Shown here piece by piece: positions 7,688 to 17,295 of a DNA stretch of 64,000 bases (positions within the stretch are counted from its first letter, which is position 1; each line of letters begins with the position of its first letter). Below the pieces are notes generated by a model. It searched no databases and was not told the origin of the DNA. It worked only from the letters and a program-made list of their open reading frames with translations. The position numbers were made by a program, and so were the translations under genes. The stretch is from Bacillota bacterium (GTDB lineage Bacteria > Bacillota > Limnochordia > Limnochordales > Limnochordaceae): positions 22,483 to 86,482 of the forward strand of contig PIUA01000026.1 in the NCBI GenBank assembly GCA_017577405.1. Direction: 5' to 3'.

Positions 7688-8242
7688 ATGATCACCGTGC
7701 CTCCCCAGCTTGGATCCCCACCCGCTCGGTTCCTGGCGGGGCTCCTCCTCGCCTGCCTCGCCTTGGCCGGCGGGACGGGCGGCGTGGCGGCGGAGGCCCG
7801 CCCCGCCGGCGGCGTGGAAGCGGGTTCGGTGGCCATCGAGGCGGCCTGGGCCCGTCCCGGCTTTCCGGGCGGCACCTCGGCCGTTTACATGGTGGTGACC
7901 AACCGGGGCGAGGAGCCCCTGCGGTTGGTGGGCGCTCAGACGGCCGTCGCCCAGGAGACCCACCTCCACCGGACGGTCCTGGAGGAGCGGGCGGGCGCCG
8001 GCGGTGAGACCCACCAGGTGATGCGGATGGAAGATGCAGGCCTGTTGGAGCTGGCACCGGGCGAGAGGCTCCTCTTTGAGCCTGGCGGGCTGCACGTCAT
8101 GTTGGTCCACCTCACCCAGGCCCTCTCCGGGGGCGACCGGTTCGAGCTCACCCTCCTCTTCGACGGCTTGGATCCCATCACCCTGGCGGTGCCGGTCCTC
8201 TCGCCAGGCGAGGCGCCTCCGGCCCCGGGGTCGGGCCTGTGA
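7688..8242 (+). CDS. Periplasmic copper chaperone PCu(A)C
   Basis: 184 residues from ATG 7688, which has GAGGAGGGTGGA upstream. A signal peptide (about 12-36, ending VAAEA) is followed by a cupredoxin-like domain. His92 and His94, then Met114 and His136-x-Met138, fit the PCu(A)C spacing (Met-x21-His-x-Met). The family carries Cu(I) to the CuA centre of cytochrome oxidase together with SCO1. It sits between two SCO-type genes and ahead of the oxidase genes, consistent with that function. The Pro/Gly-rich C-terminus is not conserved in the family. Confidence 0.88.
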   Translation: MITVPPQLGSPPARFLAGLLLACLALAGGTGGVAAEARPAGGVEAGSVAIEAAWARPGFPGGTSAVYMVVTNRGEEPLRLVGAQTAVAQETHLHRTVLEERAGAGGETHQVMRMEDAGLLELAPGERLLFEPGGLHVMLVHLTQALSGGDRFELTLLFDGLDPITLAVPVLSPGEAPPAPGSGL

Positions 8243-8248
8243 GGCGGC

Positions 8249-8980
8249 ATGGTTTGGAGGGCACCGGGGGCGGCGAAGCCCCGTCGGGTTCCGTGGGGTT
8301 GGGTGGCCCTGGGGCTGGCTGGACCCCTCGCGGCGGCGATCATCGCCTTCGCCATCCTCCAACCGGTGAAGGTCCTGCCCCTGGGCGAGCCAGCGCCCGT
8401 CTTTGAGCTGATGGGCCCAGGGGGCGAGCCCTTCCGCTCCCACGAGCGGGACGGGCGGATCGTCTTCTACTTTCTGGGGATGGGCCGGGACCGGGAGCGC
8501 ACCGGGCCCCTGTTGGAGGCGATGGCGGCCACCGCCCAAGCCCTCACGGACCGGGGCTGGCTGGGACGCCGGGTGGAGCTCGCCTTCATCACCCTGGATC
8601 CCGAGCACGACACGCCGGCGGAGCTGGCCCGGCTCGCCCGGGAGCGGGGCTTGGACCGGTTCATGAGCGCTGCGGCCGGTGAAGGCCCAGGCCTCTCCCT
8701 CCTGACCGGCTCGCCCGTGGCGGTGAAGCTGGCGGTGGGGACGGGCTTTGGCCTGTACTACGAACCGCCCGCCCTGGTGGACGGCACCCTCCGTTTCGTC
8801 TACCAGCCGACGGTGATCGCGGTGGACGGGGGCGGGAGGGTTCGAGCCCGCCGCCCGGGGCCGCCGGCGGTGGCGACGCTGGTGCGGGACGCCGAGCTCT
8901 TGGTGGAGGAGGCAGACGCCCGGGGGGCCAGCCGGCTCCTCTTCGCTGGGGCCCATCTCTTCCTCTGTTATGTGCCTTGA
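8249..8980 (+). CDS. SCO1-like protein lacking the copper-binding CxxxC
   Basis: 243 residues, with a membrane anchor at about 17-38 and then a SCO-like thioredoxin fold. The core motif ITLDPEHDTPAELARLA (about 114-130) is kept. Where SCO proteins have CPxxC after the first strand, this one reads FYFLGMGRDRERTGPLL (from about 73) with no cysteine. The His ligand region is also not evident. It therefore cannot bind copper in the usual way. It starts seven bases after the PCu(A)C gene and precedes the oxidase subunits, so it is probably an assembly factor or diverged partner. Confidence 0.75.
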   Translation: MVWRAPGAAKPRRVPWGWVALGLAGPLAAAIIAFAILQPVKVLPLGEPAPVFELMGPGGEPFRSHERDGRIVFYFLGMGRDRERTGPLLEAMAATAQALTDRGWLGRRVELAFITLDPEHDTPAELARLARERGLDRFMSAAAGEGPGLSLLTGSPVAVKLAVGTGFGLYYEPPALVDGTLRFVYQPTVIAVDGGGRVRARRPGPPAVATLVRDAELLVEEADARGASRLLFAGAHLFLCYVP

Positions 8981-9025
8981 GGGGTTGGGGGAGCGAAGAC
9001 GCCACGTTCGTGGAGGTGGACGATC

Positions 9026-9187
9026 ATGTTGCCAGAGGAGGCTGTCCGGCGCCAGGCGGCCGTTGAGGTCAGCCCCGAGGCCGACCGGATGACGCCCCGA
9101 GGCACCCTGACCATCCTGCTCGGGTACCTCTTGGTCATCATCGGTCTGTGGGGCTACGCGTACATCAAGCTGATCTTAAGGAGCTAG
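9026..9187 (+). CDS. ba3-type cytochrome oxidase small subunit IIa
   Basis: A 53-residue protein with an ATG at 9026 preceded by GGAGGTGG. The soluble N-terminus (about 1-26) includes MTPRGTL. A single membrane helix (about 28-47, TILLGYLLVIIGLWGYAYI) is followed by the short tail KLILRS. It matches the one-helix CoxIIa/CbaD family that supplies the missing first helix of subunit II in ba3 oxidases. The subunit II gene starts four bases after its stop, the usual arrangement. The call rests on size, topology and position. Confidence 0.8.
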   Translation: MLPEEAVRRQAAVEVSPEADRMTPRGTLTILLGYLLVIIGLWGYAYIKLILRS

Positions 9188-9191
9188 AGCC

Positions 9192-9674
9192 ATGCACGTC
9201 CATCCTTATGAGCGCGCCTGGATCATCGTCTCGGTGGCGCTGTTGATGGTCTTCGGCGTCGCCATCGTGGTCAGCAGCCTCTCCATGGGCATCCAGATCC
9301 CCGGCCTGAGCGCCCGGCTGGCTCCCGTCTCCCCCGACGGCTTCGCCAGCGATGAGCCCTGGGTGCGGCAGCTGGGCCCGGGCCGGTACGAGGCCAACGT
9401 CTTCGCGCAGATGTGGGCCTTCCAGCCCTCGGAGATCCGGGTTCCGGCCGGGTCCACCGTCACCTTCTACCTGCACAGCCGGGACCTGCTCCACGGCTTC
9501 AAGATCCTCGACACCAACGTGAGCCTGATGGCCATCCCGGGCCAGGTGGGCAAGGTGACGGCCACCTTCAACCAGCCCGGCGAGTACCTGATCGTCTGCA
9601 ACGAGTACTGCGGCGTCGGCCACCAGGCCATGTTCGGCCGGCTCATCGTTGAGGAGCCGAGCGCTACGCTCTAG
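9192..9674 (+). CDS. Cytochrome c oxidase subunit II, ba3 type (CuA protein)
   Basis: 160 residues with one N-terminal membrane helix (about 9-31) and a cupredoxin domain, the compact ba3 form (ordinary subunit II has two helices and is longer). CuA ligands are all present: His101, Cys136, Glu138, Cys140, His144 and Met147 within CNEYCGVGHQAM. It accepts electrons from cytochrome c or a blue-copper donor and passes them to the haem b/a3-CuB subunit. It is translated directly after the small subunit IIa gene and before subunit I. Confidence 0.95.
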   Translation: MHVHPYERAWIIVSVALLMVFGVAIVVSSLSMGIQIPGLSARLAPVSPDGFASDEPWVRQLGPGRYEANVFAQMWAFQPSEIRVPAGSTVTFYLHSRDLLHGFKILDTNVSLMAIPGQVGKVTATFNQPGEYLIVCNEYCGVGHQAMFGRLIVEEPSATL

Positions 9675-9687
9675 GGGGGCATGGGTG

Positions 9688-11343
9688 ATGGCTGCCAACG
9701 CGACGAGCTACCAGGTGAGCCCAAGCGAAAAGCGCCTGGCCCTGGTCTTCATCCTCACAGGCTTTGCGCACCTCTTGATCGGGATCCTGATGGGGCTGCT
9801 CCAGGGCCTGGAGCACATGGGGATCAACCTCATCCCCTCGATGCCCGTCATCCAGACCTACTACCAGGCCCTCTCCATCCACGGGGTCTTCAACGTCCTG
9901 CTCTTCACCAGCTTCTTCATCGTGGGCTTCCTCGGCTACATGGCCAGCTACGGCTTTGAGCGGCCCCTGGCCAGCGTCCGTCTGGGGTGGGTCACCTACT
10001 GGGTGATGCTGGTGGGCGCCCTCCTGACCGACTGGGCCCTCCTGGCCAACCGGGCGACGGTGCTCTACACCTCCTACGCTCCCCTCAAGGCCCACCCGGC
10101 CTACTACATCGGCCTGGCCCTGGTGGTGGTGGGCACCCTGTTGCTCCTGCTCAATCTGGTCCGCACCTACCTGGCCTGGCGGCGGGAACGGCCCGGCGAG
10201 CGGATCCCGCTCCTCTCCTTCGGCGCCCTGGTCACCTTCATCATGTGGGGGATGGCCAGCGTCGGGATCGTGGTGGAGTTCGTCTTCTTCCTCATCCCCT
10301 GGTCGTTGGGCTGGGTGGCGGAGGTGGACCCCCTCCTCACCCGGACCTTCTTCTGGGAGAGCGGCCACCCCATCGTCTACTTCTGGCTCCTGCCGGCCTA
10401 CCTCTCCTGGTACTTCCTCCTGCCCCGGCAGGCAGGCGGCCGGCTCTTCAGCGAGCCCTTGGCCCGTTTGGCCTTCCTTCTCTTCATCCCCCTCTCCCTG
10501 CCCGTGGGGTTCCACCACCAGTTCCTCGATCCGGGGGTGAGCCAGGGGTACAAGGCGATCCACACCGTCCTCACCTTCGCCATCTTCATCCCCAGCATGA
10601 TGACCGCCTTCACCGTGCTCGCCTCCCTCGAGCTGGGTGGGCGGGCCCGGGGCGGCCAGGGCCTCCTGGGCTGGGTGACCAAGCTCCCCTGGAAGGATCC
10701 CGTCTTCACGGGCCAGGCCCTGGGCATGCTGCTCTTCGCCCTGGGTGGGGTGAGCGGGCTGATCAACGCCTCCTACACCCTGAACCTGGAGGTCCACAAC
10801 ACCCTCTTCATCCCCGGCCACTTCCACCTGACGGTGGGGGCGGCGGTGGTGATGACCTTCATGGCCACCAGCTTCTGGCTCATCCCCCACCTGACCGGGC
10901 GGGCCCTCTGGAACCGGCCCCTGGCCCTGGTGCAGGTGATCCTGTGGGCGGTAGGCATGACCTTCATGTCCCGGGGGATGAGCTGGGCGGGGATGCTGGG
11001 CGCGCCCCGGCGGACCATGCTGGGCGCCGCCACCTACCGGGAGGCGGCCTGGAACGAGCCCCTGGAGCTGGTGGGCGTGGGCGGCGTGATTCTGACCATC
11101 GCGGGGATCCTCTTCTTCCTCAACCTGGTCCTCACGTTGCTCAACCGCCGGCCCGCGGGCGAGGTGGAGGTCCCCCTGGCGGAGCCCTTGCCCGAGGCAG
11201 GGCCCCTGCCCCAGTACCTGGACCGGTTCATGCCCTGGGTGGTGAGCGGGGCCCTCTTGGTCCTCATCGGCTACGGGCCCACCATCTTCCGCCTGCTCAC
11301 CACCATGCAGACCGTGGCCGCGCCCGCCCTCAATCCCTTCTGA
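9688..11343 (+). CDS. Cytochrome c oxidase subunit I, ba3 type
   Basis: About 551 residues and at least 12-13 membrane helices. Landmarks: SIHGVFNVLLFTSFF (haem b His), SGHPIVYFWLLPAY (CuB His and the cross-linked Tyr), PVGFHHQFLDP (two CuB His) and PGHFHLTVGAAVV (haem ligands). The sequence follows the B-type (ba3) haem-copper oxidase pattern. ATG 9688 is chosen over the adjacent GTG 9685; GGGGGGC lies upstream. It reduces O2 to water and pumps protons. The B-type is a high-affinity oxidase often found in thermophiles. A hairpin after the stop ends the operon. Confidence 0.95.
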   Translation: MAANATSYQVSPSEKRLALVFILTGFAHLLIGILMGLLQGLEHMGINLIPSMPVIQTYYQALSIHGVFNVLLFTSFFIVGFLGYMASYGFERPLASVRLGWVTYWVMLVGALLTDWALLANRATVLYTSYAPLKAHPAYYIGLALVVVGTLLLLLNLVRTYLAWRRERPGERIPLLSFGALVTFIMWGMASVGIVVEFVFFLIPWSLGWVAEVDPLLTRTFFWESGHPIVYFWLLPAYLSWYFLLPRQAGGRLFSEPLARLAFLLFIPLSLPVGFHHQFLDPGVSQGYKAIHTVLTFAIFIPSMMTAFTVLASLELGGRARGGQGLLGWVTKLPWKDPVFTGQALGMLLFALGGVSGLINASYTLNLEVHNTLFIPGHFHLTVGAAVVMTFMATSFWLIPHLTGRALWNRPLALVQVILWAVGMTFMSRGMSWAGMLGAPRRTMLGAATYREAAWNEPLELVGVGGVILTIAGILFFLNLVLTLLNRRPAGEVEVPLAEPLPEAGPLPQYLDRFMPWVVSGALLVLIGYGPTIFRLLTTMQTVAAPALNPF

Positions 11344-11372
11344 CCCGACGCGCGCCTGGTTCGGTCGACGGG

Positions 11373-11413
11373 GAGGCCGGCTCTCGGGATCCTCCGATCC
11401 CGGGGCCGGCCTC
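11373..11413. terminator. Bidirectional hairpin between oxidase and MFS genes
   Basis: GAGGCCGGC (11373-11381) pairs with GCCGGCCTC (11405-11413), and inner CGGGATC pairs with GATCCCG. There is no T-run. It sits between two converging genes and reaches into the stop codon of the minus-strand MFS gene. Confidence 0.5.
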
Positions 11414-12603
11414 TACTGCCGCGCCGGACTCCCCGCCGCCTCGGCTTCCGCTGCCGACGTCTTGGGAATGAGCGCCACCAGGAAGGCGGCCACCAAGGGC
11501 AAGGCAGCCAGGACGGGCCAGACAGCCGGCGGACCCCAGTGGTCGGCCACCACGCCCAGGAGGGAGACGCCGAAGCCGCCGGTGCCCACCGCGGCCCCCT
11601 GGATCAGGCCCGTCGCGGTGCCCAGCCGGCCCGGCAGGAGCTCCTGGCCGTAGACGATGGTCACGGGGAAGCTGGAGGTCACAAAGAAGCCGGCCACGGC
11701 CGCCAGTGGGAAGAGCCAAGCGTCGGGCACCCGGGGGAAGAGGGCAAGAAGCAGCGGCGGCACCAGGAGGCTCGCCAAGATGACGGGCTTCCGCCCCACC
11801 CGGTCGGCCATGGGGCCGCCCGCCAGGCTCCCCAAAGCGCCAGACAGGAGGTAGGTCGAAAGCAGGGTCCCCGAGAAGGCTGCAGGCCGGCCCAGGTGGG
11901 AAACGAAGTAGAGGGGGACGAAGGCGTTCACCCCCATGTGGACCCAGGTGCGGAGGACCACCGCCCCCAGGAGGAGGGCCAGGGGGCCCCACCGGTCCTC
12001 GCCGCCGTTCCCCGCCTGAACCTGCACCGTCCGGCGATGGGCGGTCTCCCGGGCCCGGATGGTGCCGTAGACGGCGGCCAGCAGGGCGACCACCACCGCC
12101 CCCAAGATCCCGTACCCGAGGACGGGGGCCAGGAACCCGAAGCCCAGAAGGAAGGTGGTGATGGCCGGGCTGAGGCCGAAGCCGATGTTGCCCCCCACCT
12201 GGAAGATGCTCATGGCCGCCCCCCGCCGGTTGCCACCGAAGAGGTAGGTCGCCTTCGAGCCTTCGGGGTGGTAGGCGGCCGAGCCGACCGCCTGCAGGGC
12301 GATGGCGGCCACCAGGACCCAGAAGTTCTTCACCAGAAGGGCGACCGCGAAGGCGGCGGTGGAGAGGGCCAGCCCGCCGATGAGGAGCCAGCTGGTCCGG
12401 ACCCGGTCGCCCAGGATGCCGATGGTGGGCTGGAGGATGGCCGACGCCACCGTCCCGATGAGGAGGAGCATCCCCGTGGCCGTGTAGGAAAGCCCGTACA
12501 GCTCCTGCCAGTAGGGCAGGAGGACGGGGATGGCTCCCGACACCATGTCGAGGGCCAGGTGGCCGAGGCTGATCACGAGGAGAATCTGAGTTGCCAAAGA
12601 CAT
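11413..12603 (-). CDS. MFS exporter, fosmidomycin-resistance (Fsr) type
   Basis: 396 residues and about 12 predicted helices. Family landmarks are [19 protein letters not shown] near the N-terminus, [17 protein letters not shown] (about 103-119) and [22 protein letters not shown], typical of the Fsr branch of the major facilitator superfamily. Fsr pumps export fosmidomycin in E. coli; many relatives have unknown substrates. It is transcribed divergently from ispG, an enzyme of the very pathway fosmidomycin inhibits. Start ATG 12603 has AGGAG nearby. Transport of an isoprenoid precursor or a MEP-pathway inhibitor is possible but unproven. Confidence 0.8.
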   Translation of the reverse strand: MSLATQILLVISLGHLALDMVSGAIPVLLPYWQELYGLSYTATGMLLLIGTVASAILQPTIGILGDRVRTSWLLIGGLALSTAAFAVALLVKNFWVLVAAIALQAVGSAAYHPEGSKATYLFGGNRRGAAMSIFQVGGNIGFGLSPAITTFLLGFGFLAPVLGYGILGAVVVALLAAVYGTIRARETAHRRTVQVQAGNGGEDRWGPLALLLGAVVLRTWVHMGVNAFVPLYFVSHLGRPAAFSGTLLSTYLLSGALGSLAGGPMADRVGRKPVILASLLVPPLLLALFPRVPDAWLFPLAAVAGFFVTSSFPVTIVYGQELLPGRLGTATGLIQGAAVGTGGFGVSLLGVVADHWGPPAVWPVLAALPLVAAFLVALIPKTSAAEAEAAGSPARQ

Positions 12604-12738
12604 CGCTCCTATCGTCGGTTCCCTCTCCTGGAAGTGTAACGGTTTTCCTTCGGCTTGGGGCCCCTCCCCTGCCCTTTCGCACCTTTGCGAATCCTGCCCC
12701 GGCGCGGCCCTTCCCCCATCGCCCGGGGCGCTGCCCTG

Positions 12739-12747
12739 TGGTACACT
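12739..12747 (+). promoter_or_regulatory. Extended -10 promoter candidate for ispG
   Basis: TGGTACACT is an extended -10 element (TG-n-TACACT) about 42 bases before the ispG start. No good -35 is seen 17 bases upstream, as expected for extended -10 promoters. Confidence 0.4.
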
Positions 12748-12788
12748 GGCACCGGAAAGGTTCCTGGGCCTCCAAGGAGGGATCGCCG

Positions 12789-14060
12789 TTGATCGCCAGC
12801 ACCACCAGCCAGCCGTGGGCCGAGCTGGACCAGCCCCGGCGGCGCCTCACCCCACCGGTCCGGGTCGGCCGGGTCACCATCGGCAGCGGTTACCCCATCG
12901 CCGTCCAGTCCATGACCAACACCGACACCGCCGACCCGGTGGCCACCGCGGAACAGGTGGTGGCCCTCGCCCGAGCGGGGAGCGAGCTGGTGCGGGTGAC
13001 GGTCAACACCGAAGAGGCGGCCCGGGCCGTGCCCGAGATGGTCCGGCGGGTCCGGGACCAAGGGGTGGAGGTGCCCATCGTGGGCGACTTCCACTACAAC
13101 GGCCACCGGCTCCTCACGCGGTATCCCGCCTGCGCCCAAGCCCTCGACAAGTACCGGATCAACCCTGGGAACGTGGGGACCAAGCACCGGGACGAGAACT
13201 TCGCCCAGATCATCCGGGTGGCCCTGGAGTTCGAGAAGCCCATCCGCATCGGGGTCAACTGGGGCTCCCTGGACCAGCAGCTCCTCACCACCCTGATGGA
13301 GGACAACGCCCGGCGGGAGCAGCCCTGGAGCGCCCGGGCCGTCACCTTGGAGGCCATGGTCCAAAGCGCCCTCCGCTCCGCCCGCCTGGCTGAAGAGCTG
13401 GGGCTGCCCCACGATCGGATCATCCTGAGCGCCAAGGTGAGCGCCGCGCCCGATCTGGTGGCGGTCTACCGGCGGCTGGCGGAGCTGTGCGACTACCCCC
13501 TCCACCTGGGCCTCACCGAGGCCGGCATGGGGATGCCCGGCATCGTGGCCAGCGCCGCGGCCTTGGCGCCCCTCCTTCTTGAGGGGATTGGCGACACCAT
13601 CCGGGTCTCCATCACCCCCGCCCCCGACGGCGACCGGACCGAAGAGGTGAAGGTGGCCCAGCAGATCCTCCAGGTCTTGGGCCTCCGGGCCTTCAGCCCC
13701 CAGGTCACCTCCTGCCCCGGCTGCGGGCGGACCACCAACACCTTCTTCCAGGAGATGGCCCAGGAGATCCAGGCCTACCTCCAGGAGCAGCTCCCCCAGT
13801 GGCGGGAGCGCTACCCGGGGGTGGAGGAGCTGAAGGTGGCGGTGATGGGTTGCGTCGTCAATGGGCCCGGCGAGAGCCGCCACGCGGACATCGGCATCTC
13901 CCTTCCCGGCACCTTTGAGGAGCCGAAGGCGCCCGTCTACGTGGACGGACGCCTCCGGACCACCCTCCAAGGCGACGATCTGGTCGCCCAATTCATCGAG
14001 ATCCTGAACGAGTACGTGGCCGAACGGTTCGGCTCCCAGGCCCGGGCGGGGCGCCGCTAG
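12789..14060 (+). CDS. ispG: 4-hydroxy-3-methylbut-2-en-1-yl diphosphate synthase IspG (GcpE)
   Basis: 423 residues from a TTG at 12789, eight bases after AAGGAGG. The protein shows [34 protein letters not shown] and [10 protein letters not shown]. The iron-sulphur ligands are Cys309, Cys312 (SCPGCGRT) and Cys355 (GCVVNGPGE). It catalyses the penultimate MEP-pathway step, converting methylerythritol cyclodiphosphate to HMBPP with a [4Fe-4S] cluster and two electrons. Upstream in-frame codons exist, but the Shine-Dalgarno places the start here. Its stop overlaps that of metE in the four-base palindrome CTAG. Confidence 0.95.
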   Translation: MIASTTSQPWAELDQPRRRLTPPVRVGRVTIGSGYPIAVQSMTNTDTADPVATAEQVVALARAGSELVRVTVNTEEAARAVPEMVRRVRDQGVEVPIVGDFHYNGHRLLTRYPACAQALDKYRINPGNVGTKHRDENFAQIIRVALEFEKPIRIGVNWGSLDQQLLTTLMEDNARREQPWSARAVTLEAMVQSALRSARLAEELGLPHDRIILSAKVSAAPDLVAVYRRLAELCDYPLHLGLTEAGMGMPGIVASAAALAPLLLEGIGDTIRVSITPAPDGDRTEEVKVAQQILQVLGLRAFSPQVTSCPGCGRTTNTFFQEMAQEIQAYLQEQLPQWRERYPGVEELKVAVMGCVVNGPGESRHADIGISLPGTFEEPKAPVYVDGRLRTTLQGDDLVAQFIEILNEYVAERFGSQARAGRR

Positions 14061-16375
14061 GCCTCCTGCCCCGCCACCTCCTCCCGGAGCCGGCGGGCCG
14101 CCGCCACCAGGTGGCGCAAGGCGGGGATCACTTCGTCGTAGGACCGGGTCTTCAGGCCACAATCCGGGTTGACCCACAGCTGGTCCGGCTCCAGGACTCG
14201 GACCGCCCGGCGGAGGAGCTCCACCATCTCCTCCGCCCCCGGCACCCGGGGCGAGTGGATGTCCCAGATGCCGGGCCCGATCTGGTTGGGGTAGCGGAAG
14301 GCGACGAAGGCCTCCAGAAGCTCCATCCCCGACCGGGAGGCCTCAATGGAGATGACATCCGCATCCAGCCCGGCGATGGCCTCGATGATGTCGTTGAACT
14401 CCGAGTAGCACATGTGGGTGTGGATCTGGGTCTCATCCCGCACCCCGCTGGTGGCCAGCCGGAAGCACTCGCTGGCCCAGGCCAGGTACTCGGGCCACCG
14501 GGCCCGCCGCAAAGGCAACCCCTCCCGGAAGGCGGGCTCGTCGATCTGAATCACCCCGATCCCCGCCGCTTCCAGATCCTGAACCTCATCCCGGATGGCC
14601 AGGGCCAGCTGCCGGCAGGTCTCCTCCCGGGGCTGGTCGTCCCGCACGAAGGACCACTGGAGGAGGGTGACGGGTCCGGTGAGCATCCCCTTGACGGGCC
14701 GATCGGTGAGGGATTGGGCGTACCGGATCCACTCGACGGTCATGGGCCGGGGCCGGGCCACATCCCCGTAGATGATGGGCGGCTTCACGTAGCGGGAGCC
14801 GTAGCTTTGGACCCAGCCGTGCTCGGTGAAGGCGAACCCCTCCAGGTGCTCGCCGAAGTACTCCACCATGTCGTTCCGCTCGGGCTCGCCGTGGACCAAC
14901 ACATCCAGCCCCAGCTCTTCCTGGAGGCGGATCACCCGCTCGATCTCTCCCCGGATGGCCGCCTCGTACGCCCCCTGGTCCAGCTCGCCCCGGCGGTAGC
15001 GGGCCCGGAGCCGGCGGATCTCGGCGGTCTGGGGGAAGGAGCCGATGGTGGTGGTCGGGAAGGGCGGCAGGCCCAGGCGGGCCTGCTGGGCCTCCCGGCG
15101 GACCCGGTGGGGCGTGGGGCGACGGGTCGCCTCCGGCCCGAGCTGGGCCAGGCGGGCCCGGACCGCTTCATTCCGCAGGCGGCTGGAAGCCCGCCGGGCG
15201 GCCACCTGGGCCTGGTTGGCGGCCAGCGCCTCGGCCACCGCCTCCCGGCCCTCGTTGAGGGCCCGGGTAAGGAGGGCCACCTCCTCCAGCTTCTGCCGGG
15301 CAAAGGCGAGCCACCCTTTCAGCTCGGGATCCAGGCTCGTCTCCAGGGTGACATCCAGGGGCACGTGGAGCAAGGAGCAGGAGGGGGCCACCTGGATCCG
15401 GTCCCGGCCCCAGGCCCGGGCCGCCCGCTCCAGCACCTCCAAGCAGGCGGTCAGATCGGCCTTCCAGACGTTCCGCCCGTCCACCACCCCCAGGGAGAGG
15501 ACGAACCCGTCGGGGAGCGGGTGGCGGAGGAGCTGCTCCAGCTGGTGCGGCGCCCGCACCAGATCCAGGTGGAGCCCCGCCACCGGCAGGCGGAGGGCCG
15601 TCGCCAGGTTCTCCTCCAGCCCCTCAAAGTAGGTGGCCACCAGGATCCGGATGGGCCCCGCCGCCTCCGCGAGGGCGGCGTAGGCCCGCCGGTAGGCGTC
15701 GCCCAGCGGCCCCTCGGGCGGCGGGTCCAAAGCGAGCCACGGCTCGTCCAACTGGACCCCGCGGACCCCGGCCTGGGCCAGGCTGCTCAAGAGCTCCTGG
15801 TAGACGGGGAGGAGCCGGTCCAGCAACTCCAGGCGGTTGAAGGCGCTCCCCCGGGCCTTGCCCAGCATCAAGAAGCTCACGGGCCCGATCAGAACCGGCC
15901 GGGTGACGATCCCGTAGGCCTGGGCCTCCACGAACTCGTAGACGGGCTTGCGGGAGGCGAGCTGGAACTGCTGGTCCCGGCGGAACTCGGGCACCAGGTA
16001 GTGGTAGTTGGTGTCGAACCACTTGGTCAGCTCCAGGGCGGGCACGCCCCCGCCCGGCCCCTCCCCCGGGCGGCCCCGGGCCATGGCAAAGTAGGTCTCC
16101 AGGCTCACCGGGCCCCCGGTCCAGCCGAAGCGCTCAGGGATGGCGCCCACCACACAGGCCATGTCCAGCACGTGGTCATAGAAGGAGAAGTCGTTGGAGG
16201 GGATGACGTCGATCCCCACCTCCTGCTGCAGCTGCCAGTGGCGCAGCCGCAGTTCCTGGCCGGCCTTGAGGAGGTCCGCCTCGGTGAGCTCCCCTTTCCA
16301 GTACCGCTCCGTCTGCCGCTTCAGCTCCCGATGGGCGCCGATCCGGGGAAAGCCCAAGTTGGCCGCAACCGCCAC
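14057..16375 (-). CDS. metE: Cobalamin-independent methionine synthase MetE
   Basis: 772 residues, against 753 in E. coli. It starts at GTG 16375 ([19 protein letters not shown]) behind AAGGGGG. LGFPRIG and [12 protein letters not shown] lie in the N-terminal barrel. The catalytic barrel has [10 protein letters not shown] and [19 protein letters not shown], and the zinc ligands His and Cys of THMCYSEF plus the Cys of NPDCGLKTR. It transfers the methyl group of 5-methyltetrahydropteroyl-triglutamate to homocysteine. No SAM or B12 riboswitch was recognised in 16376-16578; that gap holds a GGCCGGCC hairpin and short GGATCC-containing repeats. Confidence 0.95.
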   Translation of the reverse strand: MAVAANLGFPRIGAHRELKRQTERYWKGELTEADLLKAGQELRLRHWQLQQEVGIDVIPSNDFSFYDHVLDMACVVGAIPERFGWTGGPVSLETYFAMARGRPGEGPGGGVPALELTKWFDTNYHYLVPEFRRDQQFQLASRKPVYEFVEAQAYGIVTRPVLIGPVSFLMLGKARGSAFNRLELLDRLLPVYQELLSSLAQAGVRGVQLDEPWLALDPPPEGPLGDAYRRAYAALAEAAGPIRILVATYFEGLEENLATALRLPVAGLHLDLVRAPHQLEQLLRHPLPDGFVLSLGVVDGRNVWKADLTACLEVLERAARAWGRDRIQVAPSCSLLHVPLDVTLETSLDPELKGWLAFARQKLEEVALLTRALNEGREAVAEALAANQAQVAARRASSRLRNEAVRARLAQLGPEATRRPTPHRVRREAQQARLGLPPFPTTTIGSFPQTAEIRRLRARYRRGELDQGAYEAAIRGEIERVIRLQEELGLDVLVHGEPERNDMVEYFGEHLEGFAFTEHGWVQSYGSRYVKPPIIYGDVARPRPMTVEWIRYAQSLTDRPVKGMLTGPVTLLQWSFVRDDQPREETCRQLALAIRDEVQDLEAAGIGVIQIDEPAFREGLPLRRARWPEYLAWASECFRLATSGVRDETQIHTHMCYSEFNDIIEAIAGLDADVISIEASRSGMELLEAFVAFRYPNQIGPGIWDIHSPRVPGAEEMVELLRRAVRVLEPDQLWVNPDCGLKTRSYDEVIPALRHLVAAARRLREEVAGQEA

Positions 16376-16578
16376 CCGTCTGCCCCCTTCCCCCGGGCCA
16401 TCCAGCCCGGAACGTGGTCTAAGGGCCGGCCCAAGGCCGGCCCCGGTGGAAGCCTTTGGATCCGCTGGATCCGTTGGATAAGGATGGTTCGCCGGGGGCG
16501 GGGGCACTCCTCCATCCCGGAGGGCCTGCCCTTCGGCCGCCCCGCCCCGACACCGGGTGAGATCTGCGCCCTCCTGCC

Positions 16579-17226
16579 TTACTGGGGAACCTTCTCCCAA
16601 TCCTTGAGGAAGCGCTCCAGCCCCACGTCGGTCATGGGGTGGTGGAAGAGCTGCTCCAGGGTCTCCAACCGGAAGGTGATGACGTCGGCCCCTACCAACG
16701 CCGCCTGGAGCACGTGCTGGGGATGGCGGACCGCGGCCACCAGGATCTCGGTGGCGAAATCGTAGTTGTCATAGATCTGGCGGATCTCCTCCACAATCCC
16801 CATGCCGTCATGGCCGATGCCGTCCAACCGGCCCACAAAGGGGCTCACGTAGGCCGCGCCCGCCTTGGCCACCAGGAGGGCCTGAAGGCTGGAGAAGACC
16901 AGGGTGGCGTTCACCTTGATCCCCTCTTGGCTGAGGACCTTCATGGCCTTCACGCCTTCCACGGTGGTGGGCACCTTCACCACCACGTTGGGGGCGAGCT
17001 TGGCCAGCTCCCGGCCCTCCCGGACCATCCCCTCGGTGTCGGTGGCCACCACTTCCAGGCTGACGGGCTCCTCCCGGACCTCCGCGAGGATCTCATCCAC
17101 CACCTGGCGGAACCCCTTCCCCGTCGCCGCCACGTGGCTCGGGTTGGTGGTCACCCCGTCGAGCATGCCCAGCTCTTTGGCCCGGCGGATCTCCTCAATC
17201 TTGGCCGTATCCAGGAAAAACTTCAC
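16579..17226 (-). CDS. Transaldolase / fructose-6-phosphate aldolase family protein
   Basis: 215 residues, the size of the short TalC/FSA class. GTG 17226 follows [46 protein letters not shown] (Schiff-base Lys), [30 protein letters not shown] and ADVITF are standard. It either transfers dihydroxyacetone units in the pentose phosphate pathway or cleaves fructose-6-phosphate; sequence alone does not decide. It ends the row that starts with the sugar ABC importer on the same strand, so it may process the imported sugar. Confidence 0.88.
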   Translation of the reverse strand: MKFFLDTAKIEEIRRAKELGMLDGVTTNPSHVAATGKGFRQVVDEILAEVREEPVSLEVVATDTEGMVREGRELAKLAPNVVVKVPTTVEGVKAMKVLSQEGIKVNATLVFSSLQALLVAKAGAAYVSPFVGRLDGIGHDGMGIVEEIRQIYDNYDFATEILVAAVRHPQHVLQAALVGADVITFRLETLEQLFHHPMTDVGLERFLKDWEKVPQ

Positions 17227-17295
17227 ACCGTTCCCTCCTTCGTCCATCCACCCGACATCTGGTTCGACACTGGGCCTGTGGATCCTGGACGGTCC

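Noticed and set aside
16376..16578. SAM or cobalamin riboswitch before metE
   Set aside because: Neither the SAM-I core nor a B12 box could be found on the minus strand; only a GC hairpin and short GGATCC repeats are present.
14111..16765. Very long open frame (884 codons) on the plus strand
   Set aside because: It is antisense to metE. Long shadow frames are expected in such GC-rich DNA; it has Pro/Gly/Leu/His-rich composition, no family motif and no ribosome site.
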